Assembly: GCA_946811185.2 (NCBI GenBank)
Contig: OX328104.1
Location: 14,954,914-15,018,913 of the forward strand
Reading direction: 5' to 3'
From: Hippopus hippopus
Lineage: Eukaryota > Mollusca > Bivalvia > Cardiida > Cardiidae
Length of the DNA: 64,000 nucleotides
In this document: positions 47,701 through 59,700 of the stretch, in pieces
Layout: each line of letters begins with the position of its first letter
Position numbering within the stretch: position 1 is the first letter of the stretch
Made by a program: the position numbers and the translations under genes
Notes under the pieces: generated by a model
Seen by the model: the letters and a program-made list of their open reading frames with translations, nothing else
What the model was told of the DNA's origin: nothing
Database searches by the model: none

Positions 47701-50700
47701 AAGGGTTAAATCATTATTAAATGAATAAATAATGTAATAAAAGGATTTAATAATAATTTTTCCTCTAAACCTACAATAGCAAATACTGTATTCTAACTGA
47801 AACAAACTAGATGATGACATTTACACATAGACAGCTTTATCTATCCTAGGCTTATGCAGGAAATTTACACCTCTAATATCCAAAATCACAGAGTAAAAGG
47901 GATTACCTACTGAAACAAATCAGATAATTCTTAGCACGTCTAACAGCCTAGTTCCACTTTAAGCATGTCACAACTAATTAAAAAATCTGTCTTGCACTAA
48001 AACGACCCAGTTGATTTAAGAAATAATCTTCTTTCTATCGTGGTTTATCGTTCAATAAACCACAGTTGTGAGTTATGAGGCACAATAAATAATCCACGAG
48101 GGCGATAGCCCGAGTGGTTTATTCATTGCGCCTCATAACTCACAACGTGGTTTATTGAACAATAAACCACGATAGAAAGAAGATTATTTCGATTCTAACA
48201 TGACCAATTCTTTATGAAAGGAAAACAAGTTCATCCTTAGAGTAAAAACGCGAATGAAGACTATGTTCTATTGAATAACTCACTAACTTACTTTATACAG
48301 AATGATGTCACTCTGCATGGAATGTCGCAGATTTTACCACGCTTTCCTTGCACTGTGTTTATAGAGCCCAATTCGCGTGTCATGTTAGAATTAACTCTTT
48401 ACCACACAATGCCGACTTTTAATGCATCAGAGAAAGAAAGTTTTTGGAAAACATTTTGGGAAAAGGAGAAAATGCTGGTAACCAGCATTTTCTCCTATTC
48501 CCACAATGTTTTCTACCCTTCCCAAAACAAATTTCAATTTTTGTGTCTTAATGATTTTGCTTTCTGCAAATGCTTTCAATTTGGACAAGTCTAAGATTTT
48601 GTCTTGTGGTACAGAATTAACAGATTGATTAATTGTATGGTGTTTAATGCCATTGTCAACATTATTTCAGTTCTTTTGTTGCGGCCAGTGCACCTACCCA
48701 TGCTTTCCTGGATTTCTTTTTACCATTACTCCACACAATATTCTTTCCAAGCCACTGGCTACTTTCCCACATAACCACTGTGGAAACAACGGTCAGCTGT
48801 GAGAGAGGAATGAATCCTGTCGTAATGACTATCATCAATTCTTGGAAAGAAATTGGCTGAGCTGGGGATCAAACCAGCAACTCCCTGTTCTCAAGCTCCT
48901 TATGCTACTGACTGAGCTACCGGGGCTCGGCTTGTAAAGAATTAACAGCTCCCAACACCATACATCAGTCCTATCATTACTTATCACAGAAAGCTCTCAG
49001 ATGAGTAAGGAAATCTGTCGGCAGTAATTGATCATCACATGTATGGTGGTAGAGTGCCATATAGCATCAACTATAATTCCAAAGAGTTGTAAATTTGTCC
49101 TCGTTAAATGATACAAAACATTTTATGTCAATCCACAACTTACTCTTTATAGCCATATTTTTCAAGGACCTCAGACGAAGTGCTATGGCCAAAGCGCATT
49201 TCTGTGCTCAAAGCATCAGCTACTTTCTTGAATGTTTTCCCTACTTCGCTGTCTTCTTTTGACAGGAAACCTGAAGGAGGGAAAATAATTGTTACATTAA
49301 CCTTCTACTAAAAACAGTGGCATCTGCACATGAAAATGTCTAAAGGGAAACAACAAATGATTGATTGATTGATTTCAATGCACATATCCATGCTTTTCTG
49401 AAGTCTATTTTACCAGTACTTCCACACAATTTTCTTTCCAAGCCACTCGCTGCTTTCCCACATAACCATCATCGAAGCAATGGTCAGTAGTGGGAGAGGA
49501 ATGAACCCTGTCGCAACGACAATCATCAATCCTTGGAAAGAAATTGGCCGAGCCAGGGATTGAACCCACGACCCCTTGTTCTCAAGTCCTGTACGCATCA
49601 GACTGAGCTACCGGGGCTTGGCAGAAGCGACAAATGAAGACATTGTTCAGAAACATGCACCTTCTCAATCTGTCATAGTGTCTTCTTAGTCAACCTCTGA
49701 AACCCAAACTGGCCATGCAAATTATCAAATCTTACAGCACCTTTCATAACTTTAGTTGCCTTTTCTGCCAAAGCAGATCAAGAATAAGTTTTAACAAAAC
49801 CTACCGAAAGTATGAATAAGTGAGCTAAAGCTGTGATATGACTGAAATACCATTGAATATGGCATAAATTATATCTGAATGGCACTCTGGGAAAAGGGGG
49901 TTTGATGCATTTTACTATGCAAGTCATCACATAATTATAGATCCATAAAATCCATTTTGTCCAACAAATGGTAAAACCATGAGTTTGCCTGGTTCTTTGG
50001 TATGCAGAGTATTGACCAATTGCAAAAAGTTTTAATCCAGGTAAGCCTGAGCATACTGCGCATGCTGACCTGGTTGAGACTTTTTAATAGATGCATTAAA
50101 CCCCCTTTTCAAAGAGCATGGCTCATTTCAAATAATGGAATCTTAAAGGTAGTAGGACTCATGGGAAAACTTTAACCCTCAACCCTCAGGAAGAAGCTTT
50201 TGAAAACACTGTGGGAAAAGAAGAAAATGCTGGTAACCAGCATTTTCTCCTTTTCCCACAATGTTTTCTACTCTTCCAAAATAAAGTTTCAATTTTTGAG
50301 TCGCAGTCATTTTATCGTATGCTAATGCTTCAAATTGGACAAGTCTAAAATTGTGACATTTGGTAAAGAGTTAAGATTGGAGATACATACCAACACATGC
50401 ATGTTCAAATTTATCCAAGAAAGCTTCAACATCTTTCACAGTCTTCAACTCCTTAGAGGCTGGTCCTGCTCTACCCTTCATGTATTTAACAATGCCGTCT
50501 ACAATCAAACATTAAAGTGAAATCAGAAGATATCAAGAATTTTCTAAATTAGAAACTAACACAACTTCTGATTGGCTAAATGGTTTAGCCAAACAGGAGT
50601 TGTATTACTTTTTACCAGCATTTTCACCTTTTCCTACAATGTTTTCTAACCTCTCAAAGACAAGTTCCACAATTTCAGTCTCATTTAAATTGTCATCTGC

Positions 50701-53700
50701 AAATGCAGTGAAATTGGATAAGTCCACATTTTTCGTCGTTTAGCACAGGGTTAAGGGTTAGGATACATGCTTGCTAAATACAGGTACATTTTCACATATT
50801 TGCCTCCTCTAGGAATGCAAAATATGTTTGCCCAACCCTTTACTGAAAAATTCCGACTTAACAATCCTGGGAAAAAAGACTTTTGAAAACATTGTGGGAA
50901 AAGGAGAAAATGCTGGTTATTATGTTTCTATTCTTTCAGAAACACATCTCACAGCTTGAGACATAGTCAAAGCAGGAAAGGAAAGAACGCAAATGCATTT
51001 GTTCAAAACAAGCCATTGTTCAGCATTCCATTTGGTTTCCAAAGGAAAAAAAAAGTACCATCCTTTGCCTTGAATCTATCGTGTAACCCTTTACCAAACA
51101 ATCCCTTGTTTTCACGAACCAGAGGAAGAGGCCTTTTGAAAACATTGTGGGAAAAGGAGAAAATGCTGGTAACCAGCATTTTCTCCCATTTCCCACACTG
51201 TTTTTACCCTTTCCAAGAACTTCAGTTTATTTGTATGACTTTTCAGATTTGTCACCAGCAGATGCTCTCGATTTGGAAATATCTAAAATTTATCGTTTGG
51301 GAAACGGTTATCTCTTTACCAACAAGTTTGACTTGTCCAAATGGAAAGCATTTGCAGAGGACAAATTAGATGCGAGTCAAATGTTTTTTTTTTTATATGA
51401 AAGAGTAGAAAACATGGTTGGAAAAGAAGAAAATGCAGGTTACCAGCATTTTCTCTTTTTCCTACCATGTTTTTAAAGGCCCTTTTCAATTAGGGTCATA
51501 AAAACTCGGGATTGTGCAGTAAAAGGTTAAGGTGCATTTCTTTTCTTCTCATTCCTAAAGTTTGCTTAAAAAATTTCCTATAATTTCACACAAACTATCA
51601 TGTGTTAAATGTGCTTTTGAAAACATTTTGGGAAAAAAAGAAAATGCTGGTAACCAGCATTTTCTCCTTTTCCCACAGTGTTTTCTATAAGATCTGATAC
51701 AAATCCTATCATTTGTGCGATATTAATTTTGTCATCTGCAAGTGCCTTTAAATTAGACCCGTCTAAAATACTGTCGTCTGGTAAAGAGTTAAATGCTATC
51801 TTGGTCTGGACATCTGACAGTACAAACGAAAACGTTAAATTCAGTTCACAATGACCAACTTAAATCCATATAATTGTTTTCTGTACATTGTCCGTTATCA
51901 AATGATTTCTTGTTTTAGCAATAGTGAGAACCTGTCATATTGCTCTTAACTATTAGCACAAGTACTTTAAAGAAGATATGTACGGGTATACATAAAAATT
52001 GTATTCTTGAAAGGAGAAAAAAAACCTTTTGGTACTTCTTTTAACCCATCACCTACCATGCAGTTCTTATTTCTGATATATGTGTGGGGGATAAATACAT
52101 TAAACAACAATAAGTAATAACTATGTTATAAAGACAGTGAAAGTATAATTATATCAACTCTTACCAAATGACAAACTTTGAAATATTGAAAGCATTTGCA
52201 GATGACAAAATTATTCAAAAATTGAACTTAGTTTTGGGAAGGGTTGATAATATTGTGGGAAAAGGAGAAAATGCTGGTTACCAGCATTTTCTCCTTTTCC
52301 AAAAATGTTTTCAAAAGCGTTCTTTCTCAGGGTCGCCAAAAGTCGGCATTGTGTGGTAAATATCAATTACATGTATTTCTTAACATGCATAACTTCTAGT
52401 CCAAAATGTTTTCTTGTCCATATCCATATCAAGTTCTTTTTTTCATCATCACTGGTCTATTTAGAGGCATTTTCAATTAGGTGAGAATAGGAAAAATCAT
52501 CTTTGTTACATTCACATGCTTCTGGCTAGAACCAATACCACACAATTTCTTTCAAGACCAACAGCAAACAGAAAAGGAAGCAAATTTTACTGGAAATACA
52601 GAAAAAATTACCAGAACGGAGAGGAACATAAAACTAAAGGTAAAGAAAAACATGCAGGTGAAAAGAGCAATCACTGGTAAGGTATTTTCTTTCATTTCAA
52701 GCAAAGTGGTACACCTATCCATGTATTCTTGGGGTTTCCTCAGCATTACCATCCAAAACAAAGCACTAAACCACTGGCTCCTCCCCTTCATACATATGCA
52801 TACACAGACTGAGCTCTGATGATTTATAGGGCTTAGACTGAGCTCTGGAAAACTATAGTTTGCGTCACATTCAGTTTTATCGAACTTGAATCTAATATCT
52901 AGAAACAGTTCTTTCCTTTGCCCCTGTAGATCAAGATCAGATAGTAGTGAATGTAGTCAGGCATATATCGTGAACATTGTACTTTAAAAGAGATAATGGT
53001 CACAACAGCTTGGACATTATTTTACATAGGTTTTCAACCACTTGGCTAAGATTAAACCCTTTACTAAACAATCCAGTGTTTCAATGACCCTGAGGAGGAC
53101 GGATTTGAAACTATTGTGGAAAAAGGAGAAAATGCTGGTACTTTTCTCCTTTTGCCACAATATTTCACTACCTTCATTGGCAGAAACTATTATTCAAGCC
53201 AAATTTGGCTTGTTGCCTGCCACTAACTTCAACATGGAAAACTCTAGAAGCTTGTTGCCTCATACAGAGTTCATGAGAAAAGTGCATTATTGAGTGTGTA
53301 TAACTGAAGTAAATCACTTGCAGCAAACATTCTTACGAATGTGAAAGTTCACAACAAATGCATAGCTCAAATACAAACTCCCCTGACTGGGATTCGAACC
53401 CGTGCTGCAAAGATCCTCGTTTATCAAGGTTTAACCCATTACCACACATCAAAATTTTAGACCTATCCAAATTGAAAGCATTTGCAGACGACATTTTCAA
53501 AGTGGCTCAAATGGTGCAATTTTGCTTTGATTGGGTAGAAAACTTTGTGGAAAAAGGAGAAAATGCTGGTTACCAGCATTTTCTCCTTTTCCCACAATGT
53601 TTTCAAAAGGCTTCTTCCTCAGGGGTGTCAAAAGTTGTCATTGTGTGGTAAAGGGTTAAAAGACCAATACACTAACTAGTGAGCTAAAGAGAATTCTCCC

Positions 53701-56700
53701 CAATACAGTTTTCAGGAACTGATCTTATACGAGAAGAAGCTATGCTAGGAAGGAGTGATCTCCTGAAACAACATCCAAATTCTTTGTGGTAAGAGACTAA
53801 CTGCAACCAACATTATTTGCAATATATAATATATTCTTTCTTACAAAAAAAAGCAAAAGAACAAAACAGAACTTATGTAAGGTGTGTACTTCAGGTGGTC
53901 TTTTATGAAATGACCATGTCACCATGTCATTAATATGGGCAGAATATTGTCAGTCTATATAATTAAGTCCAGGTTATCATTTTGGCCAAGATATTCATTT
54001 GATATGGAATAAATATATTTCAATCCTTTTACAAGTTTTAATTAAAAGTTAAGAAAAAAGTTGCTTCGAAAAATTAATTGCCAAAAACCAGTTTCGTTAT
54101 AAAGATATTTTTTTATAAATGATATGAAAGGCTGAATACTCTAGTACAGCATGCTTGTAAGCTAATTACAGCTACAGAGAAAAATACTTTTTACTGTCAT
54201 GTAATTTGAAAGTGATATTAATACTCTGTCCCACTGATTTTATAAATATCCAATATTCATTTCAGGCTGACAAAATTAATATCCTTGGCAGGACATCTAC
54301 ATTTAATCCTTTACTACACATGATCTGGAGTATAAATAACCACAAGGAGGAGGGCTTTTGAAAAAATTGTGGGATAAGGAGAAAATGCTGGTCAGCATTT
54401 TCCCCTTTTTCCTCAATGTTTTCATCACTTTCAGATACAAATCTTATCATCTGAGCTACATTTTATTGGTGTCTGCAAATGCTTCAGTTTGGACAACAAT
54501 AAAATTTTGTTCTTTGATAAAGAGTTCAATTAAAATTGTATTACTAAGAACATTGCATACCTCTCGAAGATACAAAGGAGACAACTAGCCGAAAGAATTA
54601 AAATTTTTGTTAACAAAATGGATAATATTGGGGGATAAGCTATAATTCCTGATTACATATTAACCACAATATCTTATAAACAAGAGGGCCATCATGGCCC
54701 TGTATCGCTCCACTGGCTAATACATAAAATCCCTACATGCCGAACATTAAAATACTTGGCCAATTGGTTTTAAACATAAGACCCCTGAGACAGGACTAAA
54801 ATTGGTAGCCCTAGATCTTATGGTAAGTAACAAGAAGATTTCTAAAGATTTCACTATATAAGCCCATGTAAAACTTCTGACCCCTGGGGATGAATCGAAT
54901 TCGATCCTAGGGCTATATTTACGCACTCTTGGTGAAGGCCCACTAGATAAAGCTACATGTGAAATTTGGTAGCCCTAGGCTTGATGACTAAGTACAGGGA
55001 GATTTCTTAAATTTTCTCTATATAAGCCCATGTAAAACTTGTGACCCCCCCAGGGTGGGGCCAATTTTGACTCCAGGGCTATAATTTGGGCACTCTTAGT
55101 GAATGCCCACTAGATAAAGCCACATGCAAAATTTGGTAACCCTAGGCCTTATGGCTAGGTACAGGGAGATTTCTAAAGTTTTCCCTCTATAAGCCCATGT
55201 AAAACTTGTGACCCCCGGGACGGGGTCAAATTTGACCCAAGGGCTACAATTTGGGCACTCTTGTTAAAGGCCCACTACATAAAGCCACATGCAAAATTTG
55301 GTAACCCTAGGCCTCATGGCTAGGTACAGGGAAATTTCTAAAGTTTTCTCTATATAAGCCCATGTAAAACTTGTGACCCCCGGGGCGGGGTCAAATTTGA
55401 CCCCAGGGCTATAATTTGAAGAAACTTGATAGAGGCCCACCAGATAAAGCTACATGCCAAATTTGGTAACCCTAGGCCTTATGGTTTCAGACAAGAAGAT
55501 TTTCAAAGATTTCCAATATTTTTAAGTTTTTATGCCATGGCAACCAGAGTTTTTGAAGGAATCAAATTCTTTCAAGATATTCTGAAGAGGACCATGGCAG
55601 GATCATTTCTGTGAAGTTTCATCAAAATTGGATGGGTAGTTTCAGAGAAGAAGATGTTTAAAATAAAAGTTAACGCACCGACAGACGGACGGACGGATGC
55701 ACGACGGACACTGGGCCATGACATAAGCCCGCTGACCTTCGGCCAGTGGAGCTAAAAATACTTTTTACTGGAGTGATGGTTAGATCATGTTTTTGAGGTA
55801 TAAATTTGTTTGGCATTTACTGTACTATTTGTCTGTTTAATGATTAATCAACAGCTCAAGTCACTTAGCCAGTCATTAATTCAATCTGTAACATTTCTAC
55901 ACAAAATAATTCAATTACTTAGCTTTGAATATCTTTTCAGTTTGAAAAACAACTTCTTCAATAAACCAAAAATGTTCATGAAAACCTGGACCTTAATCAA
56001 CTCTGGACCATTGTACATGTTACATACTTGTTTCACGGCCGCCCTTATATTCTTCAGCTATAACTCCTTTACGAAATATTTTCAAGGTCGGGTAACCACC
56101 CACCCCATATGTTGTACAGGTTTTTTCAGCAACAGTACAATCAACCTGGTATAAACATGACTTAAAAGTCAGACAAAACAAACTTTTCTTACAACCATAA
56201 CATTTAACCTTACAATCCCCTGATACAAATAGTTTATGCACCTTAACCCTTAAAGTGCCTTTCACAACTATAGTTGCCTTTGCAGCCAGAAAAGATCAAG
56301 ATCAGACTACATAGAATGTGCAGCCTGATCTTTGATCTATATTGTCCGCTCAGCTGAAACCCTCTAGACAAAAGCAACTATGAAACTGCGATTATTTTGG
56401 TCTTATTTCTACACCCAATATGAATGTTGAGTTTATTCGACGCTCTAGGGGTTAAATGAAGATTGAATTTTATATTTCAGCCTCACGATTCTATTTAAGT
56501 ACCACAATTTAAGTACCAAAATATAGTTCTGGTACAGACCTTAATTCCATCTGATCTAAAATTACTCCCCTAATCTATTGCTCTGGTAAAAGATAGTTGT
56601 TTTCTCTTTCAATCTTAACCCTTTACCAAACAATCCCTGGTTTTAACAACCCTGAGAAAGACGCCTTCTGAAAACATTGTGGGAAAAGGAGAAAACGCTG

Positions 56701-59700
56701 GTAAACAGCATTTTCTCCTTTTCCCACAATGTTTTCTACTCTTCCAAAATAAAGTTTCAATTTTTGAGTCACATTTATTTTGTTGTCTGCAAATCCTTTC
56801 AATATGGACAAGTCTAAAATTCTGTTGTTTGGTAAAGAGTTAAAGATACCCATTTACTCATTTTAGCCGAATGTAGAAATGTGTTTAAATCAATAAATTA
56901 GCAATATCCAGGGATGCATCTAGAAATTGGCAATTTGGGGGGAAATGCCCCCCACAATTTCTGAATTTGGGGGGCAATGAACATAATTTGGGGGGATGCA
57001 TATCAAGACTGTTTTATATGCATTAAAACTGTTTATACTAGATCTGTATCAATTTTTAGACAATTCATATATGTTACCCTTTAAAGAATTACATATCCAC
57101 TTGATTATTCTGTATCCTTAGTTACACAAGTCATCGTTGGAAATTTACTGCCTAATCAAGTGTAAGAAAGTAACACATTTCAATTACTTGGTAATTTCTA
57201 TAGATCTATATAGATCTACTATAGTCTTCTTTTAGCATAATATTTAGTCTTACAATTATAATATACACTGTTAATCTACTTAATAAGTATTTTGAAAGTC
57301 GCTGTGATATTGGACATAGATCGAAATAATATGTCAATTTAAACCAATGACATACTTGGCTCTTAAATGACAGAAACAGATTTAGTCTACGATGAAAAAA
57401 TGTTCACAAAGTTCACAGTTCTATTCAGATCTAGACATATCTAGCCAATGTTGTCTGAAAGGCACGAGTTAGCGAGTCTTTTTGTAAATAACGTTTTTGG
57501 AAGTCTCCATATCAGTACGTAAAGGTGTGTCATGCACGGCTTGTTTGTGGGAAGGCAATATCACATACCTATCCAGCGTCGATGTCCGGAAATTACTACA
57601 TCCAACTGAGATAGGGTTACTCCATACACCAAGCATAAAATATTTTTAGAGTAAACTTTGAGCCACGGTCGACTGGCCTTCCAGGACTCCATAAAAGCAG
57701 GTCTTTTCCTTTTTGTGACTGGAGTCTCCACATTATTGCTAGATCTAGTACCAGAATCACTAAAGTCATCCTAAGAATTTTCCGTTGTCCTGTCTGGCGA
57801 TTTCCTCTTGGCAGTCTCGGTGAAAATAAGGCAAAAAAGTCGCCATTTTCTACCGTATCGGAATGTAACATGTGGCTCGACAATTCAAGGTGAAAGTGTA
57901 TTTCTATCTGAACTCCATTTTTAAAAATGGTATTACCCACACATAGTTATTTAGCACAGAAATAAAACATCTGAAAATTGCAATTGAGATCGCTTTAGAT
58001 TATTCAATTGGAAAAAGCCATGGGGGACAGACAGCCAAATGACGTCACAGACAGGAATTACATAGGCAAATCACCAGATTGTAGAGCTCATGCTCATGAT
58101 AACATTCTTTTTTTGCGGACTTTCTGTAGTAATCGTTACCATATTTGGAATACATGTTATCCATATATGGTAAATTGGGGCGGAGTCACTGAAGACACAC
58201 TGACTAGGGATCCACTTGTAACAACTCGCCCGATTCCGTAGCTACATCTAACACTTGATCACCGGATCACCCGAAGTATGCCGAATGACTTTGAATCATG
58301 ATTTCGGTGAAATGACAGGTCTAACTTTCAAAATTGATAGTTTTTACTGCCCTCGTTCGATCTTTTTTTAGTTTGAATTATCCTCTTTTTACGAGTGATG
58401 GATTACGAGATGAAGACTTTGTTGATTGAAATTAAGACTTATTTTTGCGGGATTTGCCCGCGGAAAATTGATAAATAGGGGGGCAATCACAAAAATTTGC
58501 GGCAATCCCGCAAGGCCGCGCTCTAGATGCAACCCTGAATATCTATAGCCCAAAAGAATGAAAAGAAGTTTCAGATTTGTTATTTGAAATAGACTTTGGT
58601 CGGGAGAAAATTACGTCGTGTCAAAATTGTAAACAATGGGGGAGTGTATCACTACAGTCATTTACACACCCCATCTAAAAATAGTCTACTTGTTGTTTCA
58701 ACATGGGAAATGGCGCACTCGTCTATTTGTAGGATCATGGGTTTTCCCCTTCTTTCAGCAATCCAAAATCGCTAAATATTAATGTGCACATAAAAAATTT
58801 ACATTTCCAGCGTCTTTAAAATCATTCCACTGCACTCTCGATATAAAATTCCGACATCCTTGAGTAAATTGCTGTTGGGTTCTGGTGACACAGATAGTTG
58901 CGGCAGTAGACCTGTGTAGTGTATCTCCGCTCCACTTTCTTGCCAGTTACATGAATACAAGGCCAAGGTCGTACAGTCACATGACAAGCATAATGTGGTA
59001 TCCACGATTGAACGAGTGGATAGGAGCCAAGTCCAAAATTACAGTTTCTATCCATCATAATCTATGCAATCTAATAACTGCCAGGTGTAATATTTAATAT
59101 TTGTCATGAAGCCACAATAATGACTATAGTTTGATAAAATATTGAAGAAATTGGTTTAAATTTGGCTTAAAATGAGTAAATGGGTATCTTTAAAACTGTA
59201 TCTTTTTTCCATCAGTATTTGTATAAATGTTGTAAGTTGTATCAGGGTTTATGTTAAATGTCATACTACAGAAGATTGTCTGGATCTACACTCTAAGGCT
59301 GCATCAACACTATCATCTATTCTACAACAACTATTAGGAAGCTATAACTAAGTCCCAAATGACAAAATTTTAGACTGAAATCAAAAGCATTTTAATACAA
59401 TAAATGAACTGTGGCTCAAACAATGGTATTTGTCTTTGAAGAGATAAAAAACATTGTAGGAAAGGGTGCAAATGCTGGTTACCAGCATTTTCTATTTTCC
59501 CCACAATGTTTTCAAAGGCTGTATTCCTATCAGGCTTGTTTGGAAAAACACTAAGAACTTCTGCAGTTCTTGTGGGCAGTAAGAATCAAGATCAGACTGT
59601 AAACTCTGTACAGTCTGATTTTGTATCTGGACAAACATACCAACATATACTCGGGACAAAACTAACCTTGATAGTGCAACACCTGGCCTCTAATGTCTAA

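Noticed and set aside
57617..57940. 107-codon minus-strand frame in the hAT-like element as a transposase remnant
   Set aside because: No hAT motif recognisable; left unassigned.
58799..59097. Possible first exon or promoter of the gene around 59 kb
   Set aside because: Open frames here show no signal peptide, no CGHC and no match to the missing N-terminal part of PDIA3; the exon 62279-62399 lies upstream of it.
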